This document shows positions 43,852-55,919 of a stretch of DNA of 64,000 nt, in pieces. The notes under the pieces were generated by a model. The model was not told the DNA's origin and did not search any database. It saw only the letters and a list, made by a program, of their open reading frames with translations. The stretch comes from Notolepis coatsorum (Eukaryota; Chordata; Actinopteri; Aulopiformes; Paralepididae): the NCBI GenBank assembly GCA_963971535.1, contig OZ020598.1:87192185-87256184 (forward strand), in the 5' to 3' direction. Made by a program: the position numbers and the translations under genes. Every line of letters starts with the position of its first letter. Within the stretch, counting starts at the first letter, position 1.

Positions 43852-45158
43852 ATGTATTCCGCGGAGAGTAGACCCGCTAGACCTACTCTTCACCACCGGT
43901 TCTCCATTCCCGCCTCCGTTGTGCGCCTCGGTGCTGGGCTGTTGCCACTCTCGTGGTTGCCGACCCAGCCCGGGAGACTGCCGGTGGATAGTTTTCCTCA
44001 CCGAAGAGCCGAGGGGTCGGTGCCGTCGCTCCGGCGATGGCCTGATCTCGACTCTGGTTCCTCTGGTTCTGGGGAATCGCCCGTTGGTGAACGGGGGGTT
44101 GTTCTGGAGCCGGAGGATTTGCGATGCAAACTTTTCGCCTCTGCTCGCTCGCGTCGCAAGATGGTGGCGTGCAGACGCGAACGGCCTGGGTTTGGGGAGC
44201 TGCTGGAGACCAGCGAAGATGCGTCCGGCTCGGGATTTCCGATGGAGACTGAGGACTTCATGGACGAGGCAGACGGATTTTTGTTTGATGGCCCCGTGGA
44301 GGAGAGTATCCCTCCTCAGGAGACCCCGGAGGGGGGGGAAATGGCTCCATGGGGCGCCCTGTTCGAGGATGTCGAGGAACCACCTTGGCCTCAGCAGCAG
44401 GATGCCCTATTGTCGGCCGCATCGGATTGTGGCTCCTTGACCAGTCGCAGCCTGCTGTATGTGAGGGGTCGGTGGAGGAAGGTTCGCAGGGGGAACTGCG
44501 GGCCTTGTTTCCCGAGCTCATGGCGGTAGCCGCTACCGCAAACGGTGTGCCGCTGCCGCTGCCATTGCCTGCACCTGTCCCTGATGACCTCATAGGCCAT
44601 CGCTGGCAGCGTCCCCCAGTGAGAGGGGTGGACGTTGTCTACCCATTTTTCCCATCGATGGGGGCCTATGTTCGTCGGGGTCAGGCGGTGGCCAACATCA
44701 TGGGACTAACTCCTACCTACGTACCGGTTACGCGGGTAGCAGGGTTGGTCAAAGGTATGGGGGAGGGCGTGCCTCGGCTTGACAGTCCGATGGCCACGCT
44801 CCTCTGTCCGGATATGGTGTGGGAGCCACTGTGCAAGCCGGTCCTCCAGGGGAAATCGGCTAGGCGATTGGCTTATTGGGGTGACCAGTCATTTATCGCT
44901 GGTACACAATCGCTGGCTGCGGCGTCTAACATCGCCCACCTGGCTAGATTTGTATCGGGGATAATGACGGGCGGCACGGATCTGACCGAGGTGAAATGTG
45001 ATCAGATCACCCAGGCTGCGGGAGCTGTCCTGCATCTTTCCCAGGTGCTGGCCATAGCCATGGGGAAAGTGCGCGCCCTGGCCACCCTGGGCCAGCGTCA
45101 CCTTTGGCTGGAGCAGGCCCGTGTGCCAGAGAAGAAGAGAGCAACGTACACTCGGTAA
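43852..45158 (+). pseudogene. Gag-like frame of DIRS copy 4, one frame change
   Basis: Starts at ATG 43852 (MYSAESRPARPTLHHRFS). The first frame runs to 44529 and contains an acidic region (DFMDEADGFLFDGPVEE). The second frame, open from before 44349 to 45158, carries GVDVVYPFFPSMGAYVRRGQ, DMVWEPLCKPVLQGKSARRL, ITQAAGAVLHLSQVLAIAMG and RHLWLEQARVPEKKR. The two frames overlap by about 180 bases, so either a mutation or a frameshift near 44400-44480 is needed to join them. No zinc knuckle is seen. I assign Gag from its position first in the element and from the RHLW(L)(D/E)Q block shared with copy 1. Confidence 0.6.
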
Positions 45159-46014
45159 TAGGTTCTATTTAGCTTGATGCTCCACATGCAGCTAGAACTG
45201 GTGTTATTCCATTGCTTTGACTAAGTATATGTGTTTTCACAATGCTGTGTTGTTTGGTTGCAGTAATACTTGTACGCACACATTTCACGGCCTAGCCGCT
45301 TACTCTCGTTCAGCGTGTTTTTCCTATGTATGACATAGGCAACGGGTATAGGATTCACGCACAGGCGACTTGTGTTTTGTTGTAAAACCTTTTACACTTT
45401 TTGTGGGTAGCGGGCATTGTATTAGCTTCGCTATGCTTTGTTTTCTACCGGAGGTTTTTCAAGATGGCTACGGTTGTTTTTCTGTGTGTAGGGATAAAGG
45501 GTGTGTTTCGGGAGGGGGTGTCGAATAAACCCCTCCTTCCCCACTTGATTGGTTTAGGGGATTTTTGATATTTTCTGCTGAGCCAGTCAGGGCCAAGCCA
45601 GTGCTTGACAGGGGGGGGGGGGGGAGGGGTATTCTACCGACTCCTGTTACATGACAGGATCCGGTAGGTTTTCCCCGCCCGTTGTAGCGTTGTTGCTATG
45701 GCGACGCCTTCCATGAGCTGGTGTCTTAAAGATGTCGAGGTTGGGCGCAGGGCTCACAGGCCTGCTGCGCCCGGTTTATGTGTCAAACTTGAGTCTTTTG
45801 GTCACGTGTCTCACAGTTTACATATCTTTTTTCTTGACCGTGGTCTCATGTGGGAAGGTGTTTCTGGGAGGGTCTGGTCTTACACTCTGATTAAAAGGAG
45901 TGACTGGATTGAAATCATGTGAAAAACAGGGTTTTTTACTCCCAGCTGTGCAGATTGGGTCATACGGGTGATGCCTTTTCTTTATTTGTATAAAGAGTTG
46001 AATGTGTTTTGATG

Positions 46015-46160
46015 GATTGGAAATGAGGGTCCCTGATGGTAACAAGACTAAACGTCTTTCTCAGGTCTGCCTCCCCTTAACCTGTTGTGTGTATTGCCGT
46101 ACTGGGTTGTACCCTTTTCTGCAGTCTGTTGGGTAAATTTTTTCATTCATTCATTCATGG
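46015..46160 (+). mobile_element. LINE 3' tail fossil inside DIRS copy 4
   Basis: ATGAGGGTCCCTGATGGTAA, a TCTGCCTCCCCTTAACC block, CTTTTCTGCAGTCTGTTGGG and (TTCA)n match the window's LINE tail family in plus orientation. Confidence 0.65.
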
Positions 46161-46785
46161 AGTTGATTGCATCTCGCCCCTCTTGTCGTTTCCCTGGGCG
46201 TCTTGGGGATTCAATATGGTGGTCTAAACGACCTGTTGTTGATGTGGGTATGTCCAAACGCACACATAGTGCTGGCTCAGGATGTGCTTTTGGGCCATTG
46301 GCTGACTAGCGCGCCTTGATTGCTTGGGTGAAACAGCGTTTTTATGGAGCAATTGGGATGGGGTTTTTTTCCTCTTCCGACACCCTGTGTGTTGTCGATG
46401 GGTTCCCGTTCATGTCAGGGGATGATGACGGAATGGGTCTGGACATATGGGGAAGGGTCTCACGCCCTAGGGGTGGGCCACCGGGCGCGGTTCATACCGA
46501 CACGTCTGGGTGGCACCTTCTTTTTTATGTTGGGATCAAACACGCATATCTGCCCCTTCTCCTGGGGTTGGCAGGTCGGCGTGATTAGGGCACGGGACTG
46601 GTTCTGGTCGCGCTGGTCCAGTCCAGTTGCACCCGTTGTCCGCTGGGGATGCAGATCTGCTGTTCTGGTACCCTGAGGGACTTGGGGTTTTTTCAGGGGG
46701 AAAAATGCTGGGTCGATCCGGGTGTCACAGGGTTGAGCGTTATGGGACCCTTGTTAGGTGCGTTGTATTCTGCACTGTCGTAATG

Positions 46786-46904
46786 GCTTACGGCCGTGCC
46801 GACCTGTACGCGTCCGATCTCGTCGGATCTCGGCCGCTGTGCGGGTTGGTCTTGGTTGGTACTTGGTTGGGTGACCTCCTGGGAATACCGAGTGCAGGGT
46901 GCTG
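46786..46904 (+). pseudogene. 5S rRNA-derived segment in DIRS copy 4
   Basis: GCTTACGGCCGTGCCGACC, GCGTCCGATCTCGTCGGATC, TTGGTTGGTACTTGGTTGGG and CTCCTGGGAATACCGAGTGC align along the whole 5S rRNA. It sits at the place equivalent to the first segment of copy 3 and shares its TCGGATCTCGGCCGCT variant, so both descend from one capture. Confidence 0.88.
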
Positions 46905-48059
46905 GGGCTGGTCTTCCATTTTTTACGCTCTTCTCTTGCGTTTGATGCTGAGGGGCCTGTTGGGGTGGTTTTAACCTCCTCGGGGGACCCTGTGCTCCCC
47001 GTATCACCGGGCCCGGTCCGGGGTGATGCTCGTTGACCCGTAGGCCCGGGATAGCCCTGTTGGAAACCAGAACGCGGGCTGCGGCGGTGCCGCAGATGTG
47101 TTTTGGGGTTTCTTTCCTGGGGGTTATGGGACCAACCATTGCATGGGGTGATGCCTGGGTGGTTGGTTCTCTGGTGTGTTGCTGCAGTGTCAACTCCCGG
47201 TTCTCCGGTTGAGGGTGCCTCTGCACGTTCATGACGTCTGCCGATCGTATGGGCTTTTTCTGTGTGCAGCTGTCAGGGGTCGAGTGGTCTAAGGATCCCG
47301 CTTCTGACATGCTGTTTAAAGGCTTGGTTATGCGACAACGCCAGTTTACGCCCCTTCCGCCGGGGCGGCTGTTTTTCAGCTGTCCTTTCTGGCGCCTGCC
47401 TCGTCCGCAGTTTCCAGGCTTGGGTTGACAGCCTGTTGCCTGGTCTTTTTCCCCGGTGCGCTGCCTGCTTCCTTGGTTAACCTTTGTGTGTTATGACCAT
47501 ACTGTCTGCCTGTTGCAGGGCCTGTGTTCCAGGCGGTGTGCTGTTGGGGAGGACAGGGCCCGCTCGCCTGAGGGGCCTTTGTCCGAATGCGCTGGCGATG
47601 TGGGGGGCGGGGTCACTAGGTGCCCACCTGGTGGGGTCTTGATGCTGGCATCATGGACTTCTCCGGGCCCCCATTCCAGGGAGTCCAGTCCTTTTGGTGG
47701 GTCTGGGTCTTCCTTCGCGCTCCGCTGCTACGGCCTTGCCACGGGGTTGGGTTTGCCCTTGACCCCGTGATTCTGGGGGCAGTGACGAGGTTGTTTCCTA
47801 CGTTCGTTCCCGGGTGGCATGCGGGTTGTGCGTGGGTGTAGTCGTGGGGTCAAGCCACGGTCTGCTCACCCTGTGCGTTGGGTTGCTTGAGTGCCTCTTC
47901 GCACGGTCGGGTCCGTCGCCCTCTCGTGAAGCCCCTAATAGGGGGGATGCCCTCCATTAGGGGGGGTCGGGGGGGCTCGGCCCTCCCTGTTCTGATGGTT
48001 GTGGGGGGCTGTCAGCGGGGTGTATTTGTCAGCCAGCGGCTCCGCTTGGCCTCCCTTTG

Positions 48060-48165
48060 TGCAGTAGTGATGCCAAGCAGAGCCCCTAACGGAACAGAAC
48101 ATTAGGTTATGGCTATAACCAAGTTCTGTTAGTTAGGGGTGACGCTTGGCATCAGACGGCCGCTG
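48060..48165 (+). repeat. ICR of DIRS copy 4
   Basis: CCCCTAACGGAACAGAAC followed by ATTAGG is the reverse complement of the right end joined to this copy's left end, with one base changed from a perfect match (ACATTAGG for ACGTTAGG). Confidence 0.88.
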
Positions 48166-48179
48166 CAGCCCTTGACCTC

Positions 48180-48394
48180 ACCTTGTGGTGAAAGCTTGGG
48201 TAGGAGGAGAGCAGGTGACCACACACCTGCTTATGAAGGTAAGCTGATGAGGGGTGTGGTCAGACTAATACTGGTATTAAAGGTACATTTGTGGAATTTA
48301 TTCAGTGCGCGTGCACGTACGCGAGGGAGTGCAGTAGTGATGCCAAGCGTCACCCCTAACTAACAGAACTTGGTTATAGCCATAACCTAACGTT
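48180..48394 (+). repeat. Right inverted terminal repeat, DIRS copy 4
   Basis: Inverse of 43550-43735, then TGGTTATAGCCATAACCT and final AACGTT. Confidence 0.88.
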
Positions 48395-48690
48395 ATCTAA
48401 CGTCTGCTTGTAGTTATCTAACACCTGCTTGTAGTTATCTAACGCCTGCTTGTAGTTATCTAACACCTGCTTGTAGTCATCTAACACCTGCTTGTAGTTA
48501 TCTAACGCCTGCTTGTAGTTATCTAACACCTGCTTGTAGTTATCTAACGCCTGCTTGTAGTTATCTAACAACTGCTTGTAGTCATCTAACACCTGCTTGT
48601 AGTCATCTAACACCTGCTTGTAGTTATCTACCACCTGCTTGTAGTTATCTAACGCCTGCTTGTAGTCATCTAACAACTGCTTGTAGTCAT
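48395..48690 (+). repeat. 21-bp minisatellite, block 7
   Basis: About 14 units, including several with TGTAGTCATC in place of TGTAGTTATC. Interrupted at 48690 by an L2 LINE. Confidence 0.95.
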
Positions 48691-49573
48691 CAGACAGTCA
48701 TCACAGTGGAGAATGTAGCTGTGGTTTCGCCCCTAATCGCTAAGAACCTTGGTGTAGTCCTTGACAATCGGCTGAACTTCTCTGCTCACATCGCCGCAAC
48801 AACCAGAACCTGCAGATTCCTCCTGAGCAATGTCAGAAGAATCAGCCCCTTCCTGGCAAAAGAAGCCACTCAACTCCTTGCACAATCAACAACAGTCATG
48901 TCTTGCCTCGACTACTGCAATGCACTGCTTGCTGGTCTACCGACCACCGCCACCAAGCCTCTTCAACTCATTCAGAACATAGCCGCCCGCCTGATCCCCA
49001 ACCTACCAAAGTCAGCCCATGTTACCCAACTTCTTAGAGAGCTGCACTGGCTCCCCATCACCGCACAACTCCACTTCAAGGTCCTCGACCTGGCATAAAG
49101 CGCAGTGAAGGGAACGGCTCCCACCTACCTCCGGTCAATGGTCTCTAACTACACACCCTCAAGACCCCACCGCTCTACATCTTCTGGCCACCTCAGACCC
49201 ACTCCTATCTGAGCTCCGGGAGGGTCATCAAAGAGAAGAAGTCTATTCTCGGTCCTCACTCCACAATGGTGGAACGAACTTCCCACCACAGTTAGGACAG
49301 CCGAAACACAACCAATCCTTCGCCGTCAACTAAAAACACACGTAATCAATATCTGAAATGAAATTTTTTTAAACATCATGCACTCTTCCTAATATACTAA
49401 TATGTCTCTACTACTATGCACTCAACACTGCAGCGCTCAAGTTTCAACACTCTGATGAACATTGTTACTCAGCTGAAAGAGTTGTACCCTTCCTGCTGAC
49501 TTGTCGTACATGACTTGTAAGTCGCTTTGGATAAAACATCAGCTACAGTAAATGACTCAAATGTAAATGTAAA
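48691..49573 (+). pseudogene. 5'-truncated L2 LINE, C-terminal RT region
   Basis: The frame from about 48691 to 49098 reads KNLGVVLDNRLNFSAHIAA, then TCRFLLSNVRRISPFL, then SCLDYCNALLAGLPTTATKP and LRELHWLPITAQLHFK, the familiar C-terminal part of L2-clade ORF2. A stop at 49096-49098 (TAA) and a later frame break interrupt it. The TGTACCCTTCCTGCTGACTT block and the GTAAGTCGCTTTGGATAAAA tail end in (AAATGT)n at 49573. The YADD core and endonuclease are missing. It lies inside the minisatellite, which resumes with one degenerate unit at 49574. Confidence 0.88.
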
Positions 49574-49600
49574 TCTGACGCCTGCTTGTATTTATCTAAG
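49574..49600 (+). repeat. 21-bp minisatellite, final degenerate unit
   Basis: CTGACGCCTGCTTGTATTTATCTAA-like unit directly after the L2 tail. It marks the right edge of the original array. Confidence 0.75.
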
Positions 49601-50520
49601 GAGGAGGTGGAGAGCGTTTATTCATTCCCTTCTCCCACCTGGATTCTTCATGCCTGTCCGGGGGTTTAAACCGGCGACATCTTCCAACATTACAAGCCTT
49701 ACGTTTCCCTAACCTTTAGGCAACCACTGACCACTGACCGATGACCACTCCACTCTGGCTCGGCCGACCTCTGTGTCACATCACAGACTGGGGTGTGTGT
49801 GTGGGGGGGTGTGTGTAACTCTCTCGTTACCGGGGGACTGTGGTGAGTGTTCTCTAAAAGAGGCAGACCTAGCTGTCATAAGAGATTTCAAAGCTGAAAA
49901 TTCACTGGCATCTCCCTTTAACTGGGACGCTGCTATATTAAAATTAGCCACTCAAATCTCTATCCACCACACCGTCTTTTGTTGTTGAGTGACTAATAAT
50001 ATAATGGGGACAAAAACATCCCAAACCTAACCCCCAAAGCTACACACCTGTTTGTTTGTCTTTGTTTATGCCTCTCTAAGAGCTTGTGGTGGAGTGTACC
50101 CTGCCGATGTGCACAATGCACAAGGGAGCCATTAATTTGCTCCTGGGAAGCTATTTGGTGCTCCTGGCTAATGGCTGCTGTGTGCGTCAGTCAGCCAGCC
50201 CTCGAGTCAGGAGCAGAAGTATGCGTGTGTGTGTGTGGGGAGGAGGGAGGGGGGGGGGGGGGGGGTGTCATCGTCCAGGGTAGCAGATGTTGATGGATCT
50301 GCCCCTCTGGGCCACCTCTCCTCTTTGGGTCTCAGGTCACATTCCTATTGGCAGCTCCATCATTCTTCACACTGGGCATTAGAAAGGCCAGGGAATTAGG
50401 TTGATAAACATTCATTGATTTTTCACTCTTCTAATGCACAAAAAACGAGGGTGTTATGGGTGGGGTGGGGGGTTGGCGTCTACACACCATCGCAGCAGGA
50501 CTGTAGTCAAATATCTGGGG
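49601..50520. other. Unassigned non-coding DNA
   Basis: No supportable gene. Contains a G-run near 50250-50265. Confidence 0.45.
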
Positions 50521-50521
50521 A

Positions 50522-51797
<1,276 letters not shown>

Positions 51798-52240
51798 TGA
51801 ACCCTTTCACTACCACACTACAGAAGGTTAACCTTTCACTACCACACTACAGAAGGTTCACCTTTCACTACCACACTACAGAAGGTTAACCTTTCACTAC
51901 CACACTACAGAAGGTTCACCTTTCACTACCACACTACAGAAGGTTCACCTTTCACTACCACACTACAGAAGGTTAACCTTTCACTACCACACTACAGAAG
52001 GTTCACCTTTCACTACCACACTACAGAAGGTTAACCTTTCACTACCACACTACAGAAGGTTAACCTTTCACTACCACACTACAGAAGGTTAACCTTTCAC
52101 TACCACACTACAGAAGGTTCACCTTTCACTACCACACTACAGAAGGTTAACCTTTCACTACCACACTACAGAAGGTTCACCTTTCACTACCACACTACAG
52201 AAAGTTAACCTTTCACTACCACACTACAGACGGTTAACCG
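51798..52240 (+). repeat. 29-bp minisatellite, about 14 units
   Basis: The unit is CCTTTCACTACCACACTACA followed by GAAGGTTAA or GAAGGTTCA. The T(A/C)A position alternates irregularly between units. Confidence 0.95.
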
Positions 52241-52390
52241 GCTGTAGTGTGGTAGTGAAAGGGTTAACCTTCTGTAGTCTGGTTGTGAAAGGGTTAACCC
52301 TTTGTCGTGTGGCAGTGAAAGGGGTAAACCTTACGTATTGTCGCAGTGAAAGGGTTAACCCTTTGGTGGTGTGGTCGTGAAAGGGTTAAG
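52236..52390 (-). repeat. Inverted, diverged continuation of the 29-bp minisatellite
   Basis: From 52236 the repeat continues in reverse orientation as GTAGTGTGGTAGTGAAAGGG and four more diverged units of about 29-31 bp. A GGTTAACC centre lies at the switch. A further diverged set is at 60438-60550. Confidence 0.8.
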
Positions 52391-52650
52391 GTGCTCTACA
52401 GGCTTCATCTGTCCAGGAGTAGGTTGGCTAGAATGTACAGAGGGTCATACCCAACTTGTCTTAGATGTAATCAAGAACCAGCCAACCTCAGCCACATGTT
52501 TTGGTCATGTCCCAAACTAACTAAATTCTGGACGGATATATTTGGGATATTTGTACCAAGTTGTGGACCCTAATCCTCTGACCTCTATCTTTGGGGTGAG
52601 GTAAGGTTACCAGCAAAGCGGGCAGAGGCTATAGCCTTGTCCTGGCTAGA
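52391..52650 (+). pseudogene. L1-type ORF2 C-terminal fragment
   Basis: The frame reads KVLYRLHLSRSRLARMYRGS, then CLRCNQEPANLSHMFWSCP and KLTKFWTDIF. This is the Cys-rich C-terminal region of fish L1 ORF2 (CxxC...H...C). No other part of the element is present. It is unrelated in sequence detail to the full-length L1 at 30-36.5 kb. Confidence 0.8.
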
Positions 52651-53090
52651 TTAATGAATTAATTCATTCTTGCATTCATATAGCGCTTTTCTAGACACTC
52701 AAATCGCTTTACAATGTAGGGTGGAAATTGCCTCCTTTACCACCACTGTGTAGCACCCAACATTTGGCCAAACAGGCTCAATGGCTGCCTTACACACTGG
52801 CACCAGGCACTACATCACACTACACAATGGCTGAACGGCTCAGGAGACAGGGATTGGTATCAGCCAATTAAGAGGGGGGGGGGGGATTAGGTGGCCTTGA
52901 TGTCAGAGACCTGATTGGGAATTTGTCTAGGAACGTTGGGGGACCTCCTTGCGATAAGACGCCCTGGGTTCTTTAATGACCGAATTCAATGACAGGGACA
53001 TTATTACTGCCACATCCAGAGGTCAGAGGTCAGAACACCAATGGCTTTGATGATCATGAGTTAATAGCAGAGAGCATGCCAGCGATCATG
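52651..53090 (+). repeat. Dispersed teleost repeat (TATAGCGCTTTTCTAGA type)
   Basis: Begins with the motif CATATAGCGCTTTTCTAGAC, followed by CACTCAAATCGCTTTACAA, a block widely dispersed in fish genomes. It runs on through CCTTACACACTGGCACCAGG to ACCCATGTAGCCACTCTGCC near 53125. No coding frame. The class (SINE or LINE UTR) is not certain. Confidence 0.5.
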
Positions 53091-53321
53091 AATCCGGAGC
53101 TCTACCCATGTAGCCACTCTGCCAGTTTAAAAAAAGAAAAAAGAAGAAAAAACAGTTTGTCAATCTAAAAGTGCAATTGTCAGCTAGCTAACGATACATT
53201 TATAGTACCAAAAGCAATCGATAATCGTTAATATGTTAGATGTTTTTGAAAAATCATTAATATCATTTAATCATTAATAAAGAGTTAGATAACATGCATG
53301 CACTGAATCTGTTATAATACT

Positions 53322-53677
53322 TGTTAACAGAACTCGCTTTAGGGCGTCAATAATGTGGTCAAGAGACATGGATTCTATCTTGTGCCTGAACTGGCTTGGC
53401 TTCTTTTATTCACACATGAGCAATAGTTATACAACACTCTACTCTCTTTGAGAGCCGTTTGAGGAGAGAAAGAAAGGGGTGGGGACCTTCCCTTTTATAG
53501 TCGCCCCTAAGGTAGAATACGCCCATAGCGCCCTCCAGTGGAGACAGATATATATGCACCAATGGCAATCTCTGGTGGAGACAATGATCTACACAGGTAA
53601 ACAGCTACAAGTGTAAACAGTCATATGTACAGTTGGACAGTCACTAACAGCCCCATACAGAGTCTCTTATCTCAACA
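53322..53677 (-). mobile_element. Solo LTR, 356 bp, with 5-bp duplication
   Basis: Starts TGTTAACAGAACTCGC and ends CTTATCTCAACA, with TG...CA ends. It is flanked by ATACT at 53317-53321 and 53678-53682. On the minus strand a TATAAAAGGG box precedes an AATAAA signal, setting the orientation. No internal region or second LTR is present. The superfamily was not identified. Confidence 0.85.
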
Positions 53678-53682
53678 ATACT

Positions 53683-55919
53683 TTTCTGTTTTTTTGTTTT
53701 AAATTTTTTTTCTATCTGCGACCAGCAACTCTATAGTGTCAGTCAGTCGGTCCACAAAGTTCCAAACCCTCTAGAGCCTGTTTTCCCATGGCGGCTAAAA
53801 TTGTGCATGGAGGTCAAGTGTGTGGGAGGGAAGGTGTGTTCATGGCAATTGGCTAAAAGTGGGCATGGCAATAGGGAGGTGTAGTGGTTACGTCATTGCC
53901 GTTTTTCGTGTTCCACCCTCTGTTCAACACAATGTATTTCCCCATTGCCCATTTCTAAATCGTCTCGTTTAAAACAAATAAAGCATTAACATTTGCATGG
54001 TGTACCTTTCTGTGGTTATTCATCCACAATCTATAGCTCAACATGAAAATATTCGCAATTAATCATAAAAAAAATTGCCAAATTCTATTTCAACCAAAAA
54101 TGCTTAAAATAATGTTAGTGATAGAAGGGAACTCATTTTGTGCAAAAATGGAAAGCTTTTCAATTTCCATGCGGCAGAATTGTTACAATAGCCGATCATC
54201 CATTTTCCCAATGATAAATCCCTATACGGGTGGAACAACCAGTGACGTCAGACTACACCTCCCTATGGGAGTGGCTTATAGCAAAACGGTGCATAACTTC
54301 CCAATGGATTCACAGACTGGCACAATATTTTGTGGAAAGGTTGGTCATGCGCCAAATAATTGCTGATTAACTGTTCATGGCAATTGGCAGAAAAAAGGGG
54401 GAATAGACCACCGGCTCATGCGCAGATTGTCCAGAGAGACTTCCTGGGCAATCTGCGCATGAGCGTAAAAATGCGCCGGTTGGGGAGTAGGTGCGTAAAA
54501 GTGACTATAGCTCGGCCGAGAAAGTGCAGATCAACTTGGGGTTGGGCTCTCCGTGTTTAGGAGTCTCAGGCGTATAAAAAGGTCTATTGGCTCATGTCTC
54601 CAGCACCCCCACAGCCGTAGCTACAACCACTTACGTCAAGGCTCTCGTCAACATTCATAAATTTTTATCCCCCCGTGCTCTCCCATGAGCTCAAAGTACT
54701 GGAAGTGTTGCAGTGGTCTATGCCAGTGGGAGGGCCTATGACAAAAAGGTACATAACTTCTAAACCAGTTGTCAACAGGGGCGGTCTTCAGAGAGTGTCG
54801 GTGTGGTACCACCCCCCCCCCCCCCCCCCCCAGGGGGTCTTCAGAGAGTGTCGGGGGCGCTGGGAGCAGAATTGTTGAAAGGGGGGCATTGAGCTGCTCA
54901 AAGCGGGCACTAGTTTATTTGATTATCATTGTTTTTTTAATGACAACAACTTGACTGGAACCAGAGAGGGACCTACATGAAGTGAGCAGAATCGAAAATC
55001 CCACTTCAGAAACAGGGAAAGTGTCACTTTCTAGCAAAGAAAAGGTTTACATTTTGTAATGTGTAATTTATACACACTTCTGGTAGTAAGAAGTATAATG
55101 AGTTTTTTATTTGAGAAAGATTTTTATTAGACCCTACCCATTGTTAGAAGTCTTCATTTGACACACAGCACTGACAGGCTTAACTGATCCAACAAACTGA
55201 GACAAATAGAAACATGAGATGGTGATGCTTCACCTTCACTGCATAATGTGGTGTTATATTCTATATTTATTACCTTGACCTTCTCTCCCCAGAAACCTCC
55301 TGCAAAGCCTCACCTTCCCTCCTCTTTCTACCTTTTTTACCCTACCCCCCAATCTCCCCCCAATCCATTCAATCTTGTTTGCTGCAGCTCAAATGTATTA
55401 GATGGCGGGCCGAGTGCATCTAAAGTGAACTAAGATTGATCTGCGTCAATAGAGGACACAATTATTTGTGTATGATATAGTTATTATGTTAAGTCAAAAT
55501 ACATTTGTTACATTTTTGAGGTCATCGTTTTTCGTAATCTTACATTTAAATTAAATGTTTGCTCATGCATATCTTTGGACACATCTAGCTGATAAACCAA
55601 TAAGAATTCACATACGGGAATTAAGGACCCCGAACATGTCAACAACGGAGTATGGATCTGGAATGCTAGCTATGTCTGGATTATACATTGCAACTTGAAA
55701 GACAGTAAATACTATTCTAATAAAACGTTCAAAACTATGTTCAACTTGTGTATTGTTTTGTTACTATAATATTGTATTTCGCATTGTATTAAGCCATACC
55801 GACGTCACAGATGAGCTTGCTAGCCATTAGATGGTTAACGTGATATTAAAGTTAGATCTATCCGACCACAATTTGATTCCAAGTTTATTACATACCTCAC
55901 TTTGTTGGTTTCTCACGAA
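53683..55919. other. Unassigned non-coding DNA with a hairpin
   Basis: No gene supported. Contains a perfect 16-bp inverted repeat (54414-54429 and 54449-54464), a C-run near 54811-54830 flanked by a direct repeat of GGTCTTCAGAGAGTGTCGG, and two similar GGTNCATAACTTC motifs (near 54290 and 54750). Confidence 0.5.

Larger units (their letters stand above)
43550..48394 (+). mobile_element. DIRS-like element, copy 4 (group B)
   Basis: Left junction TGTAGTT|CTGTTCCG, right junction CCTAACGTT|ATCTAAC. Terminal repeats lie at 43550-43735 and about 48180-48394 and the ICR at about 48060-48165. A Gag-like frame is at 43852-45158, a LINE tail fossil at about 46015-46160 and a 5S-derived segment at 46786-46904. 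No RT, RNase H or YR is recognisable. Large parts of the 3' half align with copy 3. Confidence 0.87.

Noticed and set aside
40944..46904. Functional 5S rRNA genes
   Set aside because: Substitutions in paired regions, a deletion over the internal promoter in one copy, and location inside DIRS elements argue for derived pseudogenes.
17671..49600. CRISPR-like array (regular short repeats)
   Set aside because: Units are contiguous 21-bp repeats without spacers, in a eukaryotic setting full of retrotransposons.
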